Shown here: piece after piece, positions 1 through 8,771 of the stretch | Layout: every line of letters begins with the position of its first letter | Position numbering within the stretch: position 1 is the stretch's first letter | Source: Myxococcus sp. CA023 | Lineage (GTDB): Bacteria > Myxococcota > Myxococcia > Myxococcales > Myxococcaceae | Direction of reading: 5' to 3' | DNA length: 64,000 bases | NCBI RefSeq assembly: GCF_010998615.1 | Contig: NZ_JAAEAH010000055.1 | Location: 1-64,000, forward strand | Notes under the pieces: model-generated | Databases searched by the model: none | What the model was told of the DNA's origin: nothing | Seen by the model: only the letters and a program-made list of their open reading frames with translations | Program-made: the position numbers and the translations under genes

Positions 1-383
1 GCCTGTACACGGCGGAGGCGGGGCGGGCGCAGGGGCGGCCGGTGTTCGCGATGCCCGGTGACGTACGCCAGGAGGAGGCGGCCGGCTGCAACGCATTGCT
101 GCGGGACGGGGAGGCGGCGGTTTGCCTGGGCCCGGATGATGTGTGGAGGGTGCTGAAAGTCGACCCTCTGGCGGCGGTTCCTCCTGGGACGATGGGCTCA
201 TGGGAGGACCTTTCCGTGGAAGCGAAGGGGGCCTTCGCGATGTTGGACCGGGTTCCCCGGAGCTTCGACGAGGTGCTGGTCGGCAGCACCTTCTCACCGG
301 CGGCGCTCGCCAGCGCGCTGGTGGAGTTGGAATTGACGGGGCTGGTCATCCAGCACCCCGGAAGGCTGTACGAAAGAATCTAG
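1..383 (+). CDS. dprA: DprA (DNA processing protein A), 3' part only
   Basis: C-terminal portion of the Rossmann-fold DprA/Smf protein, which loads RecA on incoming single-stranded DNA in natural transformation. The frame enters from the left edge with its first complete codon at base 3. The visible start of the fragment carries the family signature: GRPVFAMPGD, followed by GCNALLRDGE, the nucleotide-fold end that contacts ssDNA. After it comes a C-terminal segment of about 80 residues resembling the winged-helix domain (DprA_WH) found in many family members. It ends 11 bases before topA, so the two are probably cotranscribed. Adjacency of dprA and topA is common in bacteria and supports the call. 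The N-terminal SAM-like domain lies outside the window. Confidence 0.86.
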   Translation, partial: LYTAEAGRAQGRPVFAMPGDVRQEEAAGCNALLRDGEAAVCLGPDDVWRVLKVDPLAAVPPGTMGSWEDLSVEAKGAFAMLDRVPRSFDEVLVGSTFSPAALASALVELELTGLVIQHPGRLYERI

Positions 384-394
384 GTAGGAGAGTC

Positions 395-2968
395 ATGGCC
401 ACGCGGACGAAGAAGAAGGTGGAAGAGACTGAGGCGGCCGAGGAGAAGGCGCCCGCCAAGAAGGCCGCCGCCAAGAAGGCCGCCGCCAAGAAGAAGCCTG
501 CGGCCAAGAAGAAGACCGCCGCGAAGAAGACGGCGGCCCGCCGCCGCACCAAGAAGGGCGACGAGGACGAACTCCCCACCGTGGAAGCAGACGCGGAGGA
601 GGAGGTCACGCCCCGTGGCAAGGGCCCGCACTACCTGGTCGTCGTGGAGTCTCCCGCCAAGGCGAAGACCATCAAGAAGTACCTGGGCTCCGGTTACACG
701 GTGAAGGCCTCCGTGGGCCACGTGAAGGATTTGCCCAAGAGCAAGATGGGCGTCGACGTGGAGCACGACTTCCAGCCCGAGTACACGGTCATCAAGGGCA
801 AGGAGAAGGTCCTCAACGAGCTCAAGAAGATGGCGAAGTCGGCCGACCGCGTCTTCCTGGCCACGGACCCCGACCGCGAGGGCGAGGCCATTGCGTGGCA
901 CATCAAGGAGGAGCTGGCGCATCCCGACGCGCTCCGGGTGACCTTCAACGAAATCACCAAGAAGGCCATCCAGGAAGCCATCGCGCAGCCGCGCCAGCTC
1001 AACCAGGACAACTACGACTCGCAGCAGACGCGCCGCATCCTCGACCGGCTGGTGGGGTATCAAATCTCCCCGCTGCTCTGGAAGAAGGTGCGCCGTGGCC
1101 TGTCCGCTGGCCGCGTGCAGTCCGTGGCGGTGCGGCTCATCGTGGAGCGCGAGGACGAAATCAAGGCCTTCGTCCCCGTGGAGTACTGGACGCTGGACGC
1201 GCTGCTGGAGGGACCCGCCGGCCCGCCGCCGTTCAAGGCCAAGCTGTCCAAGCTGGACGGCAAGAAGGTGGAGCTGAAGGAGCGCGTCTTCACGGAGAGC
1301 CTGGTCGCCGAGCTCCAGACGGCCAGCTTCGTGGTGGCCAAGGTGGACCGCCGCGAGCGCCGCCGTAACGCGCCCGCGCCGTTCATCACCTCCAAGCTCC
1401 AGCAGGAGGCGGCCAACCGGCTGTCCTTCACCGCGAAGAAGACGATGACGCTGGCGCAGCGCCTCTACGAAGGCGTGCCGCTGGGTGACGAAGGCCAGAC
1501 GGCGCTCATCACGTACATGCGTACGGACTCCACCCGTCTGTCCGACGACGCGGTGAAGCAGGTGCGCGAGTTCATCGACGGCAAGTACGGCAAGGACTTC
1601 CTGCCCGACGAGCCCATGGTGTACCGCAGCAAGAAGAGCGCCCAGGACGCGCACGAGGCCATCCGGCCCACGTCGCTGGAGTATCCGCCGGAGCGGGTGA
1701 AGCCCTTCTTCGAAGCCATGGGCGAGGAGGACATGTACCGCCTCTACGAGCTCATCTGGAACCGCTTCGTCGCGTGTCAGATGAAGCCCGCCGTCTATGA
1801 CCAGACCAGCGCGGACATCGCCGCGGGCCGGGCCACCTTCCGCGCCTCCGGCAGCACGCTGAAGTTCGCCGGCTACCTGGCGGTCTACGGCGCCGGCCTG
1901 ACGCCGGAGGAAGAGGCGGAGAAGGAGAAGGCCAAGGCCGCCGGTGACGAGAACGCCGAGGGCGCCGACGCCGTGGGCGAATTGCCGGTGCTCAACGACG
2001 GTGACGCGCTGAACCTCCAGAAGCTGCTCCACGAGCAGCACTTCACCCAGCCGCCTCCGCGCTTCAGCGAGGCCACGCTGGTGAAGGAGCTGGAAGAGCG
2101 CGGCATCGGTCGCCCGTCCACCTACGCCGCCATTCTCTCCACCATCCAGGACAAGAAGTACGTGGAGAAGCTGGAGGGCCGCTTCCGGCCCACGGACCTG
2201 GGGAACATGACCAACGAGATGCTGGTCAAGCACTTCCCCCACGAGTTGGACGTCACCTTCACGGCGACGATGGAGGAGAAGCTCGACCAGATCTCCGAGG
2301 GCGGCGCCAACTGGAAGTCCGTGCTGCACGACTTCTACGGGCCCTTCAAGGAGACGCTCGAGAAGGCCGAAGCGGAGATGCGCGACGTCAAGCGGGAGGA
2401 GATCAAGACGGACATCCCCTGCGAGAAGTGCGGCAACCTCTTCGTCATCAAGTTCGGGAAGATGGGGCACTTCCTCGCGTGCTCGAACTACCCGGACTGC
2501 AAGAACACGAAGGATTTCAAGCGGGACGCCGAGGGCAAGATCGTCATGGTGGAGGAGGAGACCACCGACGAGACTTGCGAGAAGTGCAGCAAGCCCATGG
2601 TCATCAAGCGGGGCCGCTTCGGGCGCTTCCTGGCCTGTTCCGGCTACCCGGACTGCAAGACGTCCAAGCCCATCTCCATCGGCGTGGCGTGTCCGGAGTG
2701 CAAGGAGGGCTACCTGACGGAGCGCCGCAGTGGCCGCGGGAAGATCTTCTTCGGCTGCAACCGCTACCCGGACTGCAAGTTCGCCGCCTGGGACCGGCCG
2801 CTGGCCGAGCCGTGCCCCACCTGCGCGTCCCCCTACCTGCTCCAGAAGTTCTCCAAGCGGGACGGCCCGTACGTGGCGTGCCCCAACAAGGAGTGCGACT
2901 ACCGGCGCGAAATCACCGAGCAGCCCGGGGGCCCGGGTGGGTCACCCGAAGCCTCCTCGGCTGCTTGA
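395..2968 (+). CDS. topA: DNA topoisomerase I with Lys/Ala-rich N-terminal tail
   Basis: Type IA topoisomerase, 857 aa, which relaxes negative supercoils. The start at 395 follows a GGAG ribosome site and gives MATRTKKK. Residues 1 to about 55 are a basic low-complexity tail with tandem AAKK blocks, like histone H1. The TOPRIM domain starts near residue 78 (VVVESPAKAKTIKKYLG) with the acidic DPDREGEAIAWH motif. The catalytic tyrosine is near residue 374 in TYMRTDSTRLS. Four C4 zinc ribbons occupy about residues 675-850; the first three have the ACSNYPDCK-like second pair and the last has ACPNKECD. The tail is unusual for TopA and probably increases DNA affinity (inference). The gene directly follows dprA. 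Confidence 0.96.
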   Translation: MATRTKKKVEETEAAEEKAPAKKAAAKKAAAKKKPAAKKKTAAKKTAARRRTKKGDEDELPTVEADAEEEVTPRGKGPHYLVVVESPAKAKTIKKYLGSGYTVKASVGHVKDLPKSKMGVDVEHDFQPEYTVIKGKEKVLNELKKMAKSADRVFLATDPDREGEAIAWHIKEELAHPDALRVTFNEITKKAIQEAIAQPRQLNQDNYDSQQTRRILDRLVGYQISPLLWKKVRRGLSAGRVQSVAVRLIVEREDEIKAFVPVEYWTLDALLEGPAGPPPFKAKLSKLDGKKVELKERVFTESLVAELQTASFVVAKVDRRERRRNAPAPFITSKLQQEAANRLSFTAKKTMTLAQRLYEGVPLGDEGQTALITYMRTDSTRLSDDAVKQVREFIDGKYGKDFLPDEPMVYRSKKSAQDAHEAIRPTSLEYPPERVKPFFEAMGEEDMYRLYELIWNRFVACQMKPAVYDQTSADIAAGRATFRASGSTLKFAGYLAVYGAGLTPEEEAEKEKAKAAGDENAEGADAVGELPVLNDGDALNLQKLLHEQHFTQPPPRFSEATLVKELEERGIGRPSTYAAILSTIQDKKYVEKLEGRFRPTDLGNMTNEMLVKHFPHELDVTFTATMEEKLDQISEGGANWKSVLHDFYGPFKETLEKAEAEMRDVKREEIKTDIPCEKCGNLFVIKFGKMGHFLACSNYPDCKNTKDFKRDAEGKIVMVEEETTDETCEKCSKPMVIKRGRFGRFLACSGYPDCKTSKPISIGVACPECKEGYLTERRSGRGKIFFGCNRYPDCKFAAWDRPLAEPCPTCASPYLLQKFSKRDGPYVACPNKECDYRREITEQPGGPGGSPEASSAA

Positions 2969-3005
2969 AAGCCCAGTAGTTACATGGGCATGGCCCGTCC
3001 TCGGC

Positions 3006-3035
3006 TTGACAGCCTTGGCGGGCCCGCCCTAGAAG
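3006..3035 (+). promoter_or_regulatory. Candidate sigma70-type promoter for the TolQ-TolR-TolR operon
   Basis: A perfect -35 hexamer TTGACA at 3006-3011 is followed after 18 bases by TAGAAG at 3030-3035 (4 of 6 matches to TATAAT). It lies in the 160-base gap after topA and about 95 bases before the TolQ-like start. No other good -35 is seen in the gap. Prediction from sequence only. Confidence 0.45.
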
Positions 3036-3128
3036 TCCAGGCTGCTCCCTCCCCGGGAACGTCGAACGGGTGCCCGCGTCCGGATGGGCGCGCCCCGGGG
3101 GGCGGGCGTCGAAAGGACTCTGGGCGCA

Positions 3129-3866
3129 ATGATTCCCTCGGTAAGCGAGCTGCTGCTGGACGTGACCCTCGCGGCCACGGAAGGGGGCAAGCTGGGCGTC
3201 ACGGACTCCGTCATCAAGTTTTTCAAGGATGGCGGACCGTTCATGTTCGTGAACCTGTTCTGGCTGGCGTGCTCGCTGGCGGTCGCGCTGGAGCGCATCG
3301 TCACCCTGGTGTTCCGCTACAACCTCAACGCGCCGCCCTTCATGGAGCAGATTGCCAAGCTGGTGCGCAGCGGCAACCTGGACCGGGCCGTGAAGGTGTG
3401 CGCCATGGCGCCCAACGCGCCGCTGGCCAAGGTGGTCCGCGCGGGCCTGGTGAACGCCAACCGCGGTGAGATTGAGGTCTCCAAGGCGGTGGAAGAGGCC
3501 ATTGTCGAGCACAGCCCGAACGTGTCCAAGCGCATCCCCTGGCTGTGGTCCCTGGCGAACATCGCCACGCTGGTGGGGCTGGTGGGCACCATCTTCGGCC
3601 TCATCGGCACCTTCCAGGCGCTGGGCAACGTGCCGGCGGAGCAGAAGCAGGTGCTGCTGTCGGACGGCATCTCCAAGGCGATGAACAACACCGCCTTCGC
3701 GCTCTCCATCGCCGTCATCTGCATCATCTTCCACCTGTTCCTCACGTCGTACGCGAAGAGCATGGTGGAGGGGCTGGAGCTCAACGCGCTCAAGCTGGAG
3801 AACCTCCTGTCGCGCCGCGGTTCCGTGGACCCGGCCACCACGGAGCTCGAGGCGCGCGCTTCGTAG
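3129..3866 (+). CDS. MotA/TolQ/ExbB family proton-channel protein
   Basis: Inner-membrane stator protein, 245 aa, of the TolQ/ExbB family, which uses the proton-motive force to drive envelope machines. Three hydrophobic segments are visible: FVNLFWLACSLAVALERI near the N-terminus, then WLWSLANIATLVGLVGTIFGLIGTF, the typical conserved pair of residues lining the channel, and the last helix AFALSIAVICIIFHLFL. The start at 3129 has AAGGA about 11 bases upstream; an in-frame ATG at 3084 lacks a ribosome site. Two TolR-like genes follow at once. One TolQ with two TolR is the arrangement of the M. xanthus gliding motor AglR-AglQ-AglS, so a paralogous motor is likely. The sequence does not show which process it drives. 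Confidence 0.9.
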   Translation: MIPSVSELLLDVTLAATEGGKLGVTDSVIKFFKDGGPFMFVNLFWLACSLAVALERIVTLVFRYNLNAPPFMEQIAKLVRSGNLDRAVKVCAMAPNAPLAKVVRAGLVNANRGEIEVSKAVEEAIVEHSPNVSKRIPWLWSLANIATLVGLVGTIFGLIGTFQALGNVPAEQKQVLLSDGISKAMNNTAFALSIAVICIIFHLFLTSYAKSMVEGLELNALKLENLLSRRGSVDPATTELEARAS

Positions 3867-3885
3867 AGCGCAAGGGCACGCGGCC

Positions 3886-4407
3886 ATGGCGTTCCACTAC
3901 TCCCGGCGCAAGCTGAAGGTCCGTGAGGAAGAAGAGGCGGGCGAGCTGAACATCGTCCCGTACCTCGACATCCTCATGAACCTCATCATCTTCATGCTGC
4001 TGTCCATCACCGGCCTGACGACGTTCGGCATCATCAACGTCAACGCCCCCGCCTATGGCGCGCCGACGACGGGCATGGCCCAGGAGAACCCGGACGATGC
4101 GCCGAAGCTGACGCTGTCCGTGCTCATCTCCAAGAAGGGGCACTTCGTCAGCAGCGAGAACGCCATCCTCGGAGAGGCGGGTACGCCCACCATCCCCGTG
4201 AAGGCGGATGGCGTGCACGACTTCTCCGCGCTCAACGCGAAGATGGTGGAGATCAAGTCCGCCTTCCCCAAGGAGACGAAGGTCATCGTGGGCGCGGACC
4301 CGGACGTCCCCTACGAGACGCTGACGCAGACGCTGGACGCCATCCGTGAGACGCAGGGCCGCGAGCGCCGGCTGCTGTTCCCGGACGTCACCCTGGGAGC
4401 CATCTGA
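3886..4407 (+). CDS. ExbD/TolR family biopolymer transport protein (first of two)
   Basis: 173 aa. A short basic cytoplasmic N-terminus (MAFHYSRRKLKVREEEE) precedes one transmembrane helix. The helix carries the conserved proton-relaying aspartate of the family in VPYLDILMNLIIFMLL (about residue 28). The remainder is the periplasmic ExbD/TolR domain, ending with the family-type stretch KVIVGADPDVPYETLTQTLDAI. The gene starts 19 bases after the TolQ-like stop and ends 3 bases before the next TolR-like gene, so the three form one transcription unit. The partner is the TolQ-like protein at 3129-3866. The cargo or force-transducing partner is not encoded next to it. Confidence 0.88.
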   Translation: MAFHYSRRKLKVREEEEAGELNIVPYLDILMNLIIFMLLSITGLTTFGIINVNAPAYGAPTTGMAQENPDDAPKLTLSVLISKKGHFVSSENAILGEAGTPTIPVKADGVHDFSALNAKMVEIKSAFPKETKVIVGADPDVPYETLTQTLDAIRETQGRERRLLFPDVTLGAI

Positions 4408-4410
4408 GCC

Positions 4411-4992
4411 ATGGCCGACCCGACGACATCCGCCGTGGACACGCCCGACGCGGAAGCCGTGGCGCGGCTGAGCTACCGCCGGGCCCTGGCGCGCAAGAAG
4501 CGCAAGGAGCGCGAGGCGGCGGGGGAGATCAAGGAGCTGAACATCACCGCGATGATGGACATGATGACCATCCTCCTGGTGTTCCTGCTCAAGTCCTTCG
4601 CCTCGTCGTCCGCGGCGGTGACGGCGTCCGAGGACGTGCGTCCGCCCGTGTCCTCCACGCGCGCCACGCCCAAGGACACCGTAGCCGTCACCATCACGCC
4701 CAGGAATGTGCTGGTGGGTGAGCGGGAGGTCCTGCGGCTGCAGAACGGTCAGTTCCCGGCCGATAAGCTCCAGGGGCGGCTGGTGCTGCCGCTGGATGCG
4801 CAGCTGAAGAAGGAAGTGGAGAAGCTGAAGTACATCGCCGCGCGCAACCCGTCGGCGCCCTTCAGCGGGGAGCTGTCCGTCATCGCGGACAAGAAGATTC
4901 CCTACGACATGCTCCTCACCGTGCTCTACACGGCGGGGCAGAACGAGCTGGAGAACTACCGCTTCGTGGTGCTCCAGAAAGAGGGCGAGTAG
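4411..4992 (+). CDS. ExbD/TolR family biopolymer transport protein (second of two)
   Basis: 193 aa. It has a longer basic cytoplasmic segment (RRALARKKRKEREAAGE) and then a single membrane helix with the conserved aspartate in NITAMMDMMTILLVFLL (about residue 50). The periplasmic domain ends with VIADKKIPYDMLLTVLYTAGQNELENYRF, typical of ExbD/TolR. The two TolR-like proteins differ in N-terminal length and in helix sequence, so they are not a recent duplication. They probably occupy different positions in one motor, as AglQ and AglS do (inference). The gene converges with the DksA-like gene. A GC-only palindrome lies in the 42-base gap, but without a T-run. Confidence 0.88.
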   Translation: MADPTTSAVDTPDAEAVARLSYRRALARKKRKEREAAGEIKELNITAMMDMMTILLVFLLKSFASSSAAVTASEDVRPPVSSTRATPKDTVAVTITPRNVLVGEREVLRLQNGQFPADKLQGRLVLPLDAQLKKEVEKLKYIAARNPSAPFSGELSVIADKKIPYDMLLTVLYTAGQNELENYRFVVLQKEGE

Positions 4993-5034
4993 CACGCCCC
5001 CGGGGCGGCACCGGGAGCGCGCGCTCGCATCGCC

Positions 5035-5427
5035 TCAGAGAGACGGGCTGGCCATGGGGCCGCCGCGCGTCTCGAGTTCGTGGATGCTGGCGTCCTCCTC
5101 GCAGCGGATGGCGAAGGGCAGGGCCTCCAGGCGTTCGATGGGAATCTCGAAGCCGCAGTCCACGCACTCGCCGAACACGCCCATCTCCATGCGGCGCAGC
5201 GCCGCGTCGATGAGCATGATTTCGCGCCGCTGCGATTCCATCAGACTGGAGAGGGTGTAGTCGGCCAGCTCGGACTGGGCGTTTTCTTCGTATTCGGGGT
5301 CCCGCTCCTGGTTCTTCAGGGCGGTGAGCTCGCGGTGCGCCCCCTCGTTGGCGCTGAGGATCTCCCGGCGGCGGCGCTGCAGGAGTTCGCGGATCCGGTT
5401 CAGGTCCTGGTTTCGGCGGGTCGCCAT
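5035..5427 (-). CDS. DksA/TraR-family zinc-finger protein with three of four cysteines
   Basis: 130 aa. An N-terminal helical coiled coil (roughly residues 5-80, rich in Arg/Glu/Leu) is followed by the DksA/TraR C4-type finger, as in the transcription factors that enter the RNA polymerase secondary channel. The finger reads FGECVDCG, then 17 residues on a third cysteine in FAIRCEED. The fourth ligand position is Asp instead of Cys (C-x2-C-x17-C-x2-D). The coiled-coil tip is not the classic DksA DxxDxA. It may be a redox-insensitive or weak-zinc variant (inference). The 271-base divergent gap to trmFO holds no promoter I can defend. Confidence 0.85.
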   Translation of the reverse strand: MATRRNQDLNRIRELLQRRRREILSANEGAHRELTALKNQERDPEYEENAQSELADYTLSSLMESQRREIMLIDAALRRMEMGVFGECVDCGFEIPIERLEALPFAIRCEEDASIHELETRGGPMASPSL

Positions 5428-5698
5428 GGCTTCGGTACTCCCAGTCTACGAGTTCAGTGGCGCTCGCCCGGATGCAGGCCGCCCCCGAGCGGCGAACGCG
5501 AGAAACGTAGGGGTGCAACCCAGGTAGGGAAACCGCGCCTTCCAGCGGGAGGCGGAGGTGGGCCGGTGGGCAGCCGGCCAGGCGTGAATCCGGAGCGAAA
5601 GCGTGGGGGTGCACACGGTTGAATCGACGCTGGGCCAGGGCGTGTCAGTCCTGCTAACAGTTGCTGGACGCCGCGCGGCGCGGGCCTGGAGGAAGCGG

Positions 5699-7072
5699 AT
5701 GGCGGATCAGAAGCAGCGGGTGACGGTGATTGGCGGCGGCCTGGCGGGGACGGAGTGCGCCTACCAGCTCTCCCGCCGCGGGGTGCCGGTGGTGCTGCGG
5801 GAGATGAAGCCCCAGAAGCGTTCGCCCGCGCACAAGTCGGACACGCTGGCGGAGCTGGTGTGCAGCAACTCGCTGCGCTCGGACAACCCGGAGAGCGCCG
5901 TTGGCCTGCTGCACGCGGAGCTGCGCGCGCTGGGCTCGTTGGTGCTGGGCGCCGCGGACGCGAACCGGGTGCCCGCGGGGGACGCGCTGGCGGTGGAGCG
6001 CGAGCGCTTCTCCGCCGCGATTACGGAGTCCCTGCTGCGCCAGCCCGGCGTGGAGCTGGTGGCCGGCGAGGTGGAGCAGCTGCCCGAGGACGGCCCGGTG
6101 GTGATTGCCACGGGACCGCTCACGTCGGATGCGCTGACGCGGGAGCTGGAGCGCCACGTGGGCACCAAGCTCTACTTCTATGACTCCATCGCGCCCATCC
6201 TGTCGGCGGACTCCATCGACATGAACGTGGCGTTCCGCCAGAGCCGCTACGGCAAGGGCGGCGGGGACGACTACCTCAACCTGCCGATGACGAAGGACGA
6301 GTACTACCGCTTCATCGCCGAGGTGAAGGCGGGTCAGAAGGTGGTGCCGCACGCTTTCGAGGAACCCAAGTACTTCGAAGGGTGTCTGCCCATTGAAGTG
6401 ATGGCCGAGCGTGGCGACGACACCCTGGCCTACGGGCCCATGAAGCCGGTGGGCCTGAGGGACCCGCGCACGGGCCAGGAGCCCTACGCGGTGGTGCAGC
6501 TGCGCATGGAGGACGTGGGCGGCACGTCCTGGAACATGGTGGGCTTCCAGACGCGGCTGACCTGGGGTGAACAGAAGCGCATCTTCAGCAGCTTCATCCC
6601 CGGACTTCAGCAAGCGGAGTTCCTCCGGATGGGGCAGATCCACCGGAACACCTTCATCGACTCGCCCCGGCTGCTGACGAAGGACTTGTCGCTGAAGACG
6701 GAGCCCCGGCTCTACTTCGCGGGGCAGATCTCCGGCGTGGAGGGCTACGTGGAGAGCGCGGCATGTGGATACCTGGTGGCGTTGGCGCTGCACGCACGGC
6801 TGACGGGGACGGAGTTCGTTCCGCCGCCGGCCACCACGGCGATGGGCGCGCTGCTGCGGCACGTGACGGGCGAAGCGCACCCGCCGGACTACCCGCACCA
6901 GCCCTCCAACATCAGCTTCGGCATCTTTCCGCCGCTGACCGGGCGGATGAAGAAGGCGGAGAAGCGCGCGGCGTATTCGGCGCGCGCGAAGCAGGACCTG
7001 GCGGCATGGCTGCCGCATGCGGGCGTCCCGGCGGCGGGCGCCCCCGAGCACGTGGATCAGAGGAGCGCATGA
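5699..7072 (+). CDS. trmFO: Methylenetetrahydrofolate-tRNA (uracil-5-)-methyltransferase TrmFO
   Basis: FAD- and folate-dependent enzyme, 457 aa, forming m5U54 in the tRNA T-loop; formerly Gid. The N-terminus has the FAD-binding signature [18 protein letters not shown]. Diagnostic family stretches include [26 protein letters not shown] and the C-terminal [19 protein letters not shown]. The start at 5699 is preceded by GGAGG; an upstream in-frame start at 5603 would add about 32 residues ahead of the fold and is rejected. The last base of the stop overlaps the next gene (ATGA at 7069). Its position between topA and xerC/hslVU matches the Firmicutes gid location. Confidence 0.95.
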   Translation: MADQKQRVTVIGGGLAGTECAYQLSRRGVPVVLREMKPQKRSPAHKSDTLAELVCSNSLRSDNPESAVGLLHAELRALGSLVLGAADANRVPAGDALAVERERFSAAITESLLRQPGVELVAGEVEQLPEDGPVVIATGPLTSDALTRELERHVGTKLYFYDSIAPILSADSIDMNVAFRQSRYGKGGGDDYLNLPMTKDEYYRFIAEVKAGQKVVPHAFEEPKYFEGCLPIEVMAERGDDTLAYGPMKPVGLRDPRTGQEPYAVVQLRMEDVGGTSWNMVGFQTRLTWGEQKRIFSSFIPGLQQAEFLRMGQIHRNTFIDSPRLLTKDLSLKTEPRLYFAGQISGVEGYVESAACGYLVALALHARLTGTEFVPPPATTAMGALLRHVTGEAHPPDYPHQPSNISFGIFPPLTGRMKKAEKRAAYSARAKQDLAAWLPHAGVPAAGAPEHVDQRSA

Positions 7073-8712
7073 TGCGGATGCGGCAGGGGCGGCTGTGGAC
7101 CGCGGGCCTGATGGCCTCGCTGGTGATGGCGGGCACGGGCTGCAAGCCGGGCGAAAATGGCGGCTCGGAGGCCCCGGGCGTGCGGCGCGCCAAGGCCGCC
7201 GCGACGGCGGAGAAGCCACCTCCGCCCGGTGCCCCCGGCGCGGGGCAGGGCACGCTCCTGGCCGCGGGCCGCGTGACGGACCTGCGGGTGACGCCGAACG
7301 GCCGCTTCGCCACGTACATCGTCAACGGGCAGAAGCCCCGGCTGGACGGCATTCCGCCGCAGATGGTGCTGGGCGAGCTGTACGTGGTGCCCGTGGAGGG
7401 CGGCGAGCCGCGCAAGCTGGGCGAGGGCGTGACGAACGTCCCCGGCGGACAGTTGGTGGCGCCGGGCTCGAAGCACGTCCTCTTCCTCACCGGCTACAAC
7501 CCGGCGACGCAGTCGGGCGCGCTGAACGTGGCGTCGCTGGATGACGCGAAGGCGGCGCCCGTCGTGCTGGGCACGGCGGTCAGCTACATGCTGCCCAGCC
7601 CGGATGGGACGAAGCTGGCCTACGTGGACGGCGGCAAGCTGAAGCTGGGCACGCTGCCGTCAGGGCCCTTCACGGACGTGGCGGGGGAGGTCAGCACCGC
7701 CCAGTTCACGCCGGACGGCAAGACGCTGCTCTTCAAGCGCCGACTGGCCGCGGCGGGGGGCCTGGCGGCCATCTCCGTGGAGAATCCAGATGCGCCGCCC
7801 GTGAAGGTGGGGGACCAGGTGGGGGACTACGAAGTCTCCCCGGATGGTCAGCGCGTGGCCTTCCAGGTGCGCAGCGAGTCGGTGCGGGGGCTGTATGACT
7901 TGTACCTGGCAGAGTTGCCGGAGCTGAAGGTGAAGCGCCTGGCGGTGGCCTCGGGTGTGTTTGCCTTTTCGCCCGATGGCAAGTGGCTGGCGCGCACGGA
8001 GAACGGCAAGCCGAACGTGCCAGGGGACTTGTACCTGGGCCCGGCGACGGGTGGCGCGGGGCGCAAGCTGGGCGTGCAGGTGGAGAAGCTGGCCTTCGCT
8101 CCGGACTCGCAGGCGGTGGGCTTCCTGGAGAAGTATGACTCGACGGCGAACGCGGGGCTGATGTCGGTGGCCGCGCTGCCGGACGGCACGACGAAGCAGG
8201 TGGGCGGCCGCGTGCCCAACTTCGTCTGGGGCTCGGACGGGCGCTATGTGGCGTTCCTCTCGCGCATCCTCAAGCCCGCATACTCGGTGGACCTGATGCT
8301 GTACACCTTGGGCGAGGAGCGGGCGGCCAAGGTGCAGCAGGGCGTCTTCGGGTATGGCTTCACGCCGGGCAACGGGCAGGTGGTGTTCCGCTCCAACTGC
8401 ATCCGCAATGGGCGCTCGTGTGACTTCATGGCCATGGACCTGCCCCGGCAGGCGGACCCCCGCACGTGGCTGCAGGGCATCTTCAGCTACAAGCTGTCCG
8501 AGGACGGTCAGCGGGTGCTTGTCACCTATGCCCGCATGGACTCGGACACCTATGACGTGGCGGTGTTCGACGTGAAGACCCAGGCGCGGAAGACGCTGGA
8601 CCAGGGCGTCCAGGTGCCGGTGTCCTTCGGGGGCACGAATGACTCGCTGGCCGTGTACGCGATTACGCAGGGCCCGAAGGCCGGCATCTACAGCGTCCCC
8701 GCGACGCTGTAG
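7069..8712 (+). CDS. Beta-propeller (TolB/PD40-like) lipoprotein
   Basis: 547 aa, probably an envelope lipoprotein. The N-terminus MRMRQGRLW is followed by a hydrophobic stretch and the lipobox AGTGC. The rest contains about nine repeats of the PD40/TolB type, such as [43 protein letters not shown] and [10 protein letters not shown], which should fold into a beta-propeller. Start overlaps the trmFO stop (ATGA), with GAGGAG at about 7060-7065; a second ATG at 7072 is equally possible. Translational coupling to trmFO is likely, although no functional link is evident. Propeller lipoproteins often act as protein-interaction platforms; the partner here is unknown. Confidence 0.85.
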   Translation: MMRMRQGRLWTAGLMASLVMAGTGCKPGENGGSEAPGVRRAKAAATAEKPPPPGAPGAGQGTLLAAGRVTDLRVTPNGRFATYIVNGQKPRLDGIPPQMVLGELYVVPVEGGEPRKLGEGVTNVPGGQLVAPGSKHVLFLTGYNPATQSGALNVASLDDAKAAPVVLGTAVSYMLPSPDGTKLAYVDGGKLKLGTLPSGPFTDVAGEVSTAQFTPDGKTLLFKRRLAAAGGLAAISVENPDAPPVKVGDQVGDYEVSPDGQRVAFQVRSESVRGLYDLYLAELPELKVKRLAVASGVFAFSPDGKWLARTENGKPNVPGDLYLGPATGGAGRKLGVQVEKLAFAPDSQAVGFLEKYDSTANAGLMSVAALPDGTTKQVGGRVPNFVWGSDGRYVAFLSRILKPAYSVDLMLYTLGEERAAKVQQGVFGYGFTPGNGQVVFRSNCIRNGRSCDFMAMDLPRQADPRTWLQGIFSYKLSEDGQRVLVTYARMDSDTYDVAVFDVKTQARKTLDQGVQVPVSFGGTNDSLAVYAITQGPKAGIYSVPATL

Positions 8713-8771
8713 CTTTTGACTGTTGAGGATCGTGCGATTCGCCGGGCGGTGTGCTTACTTCCGCCGCCTGC

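Noticed and set aside
380-2470. Very long open frame antisense to topA (about 696 codons)
   Set aside because: Mirror of high-GC codon bias; composition is His/Leu/Arg-rich without motifs and the sense strand is unambiguous TopA.
5603-5698. Longer N-terminus for TrmFO
   Set aside because: The FAD fold begins at 5699 after GGAGG; the extra residues are not conserved.
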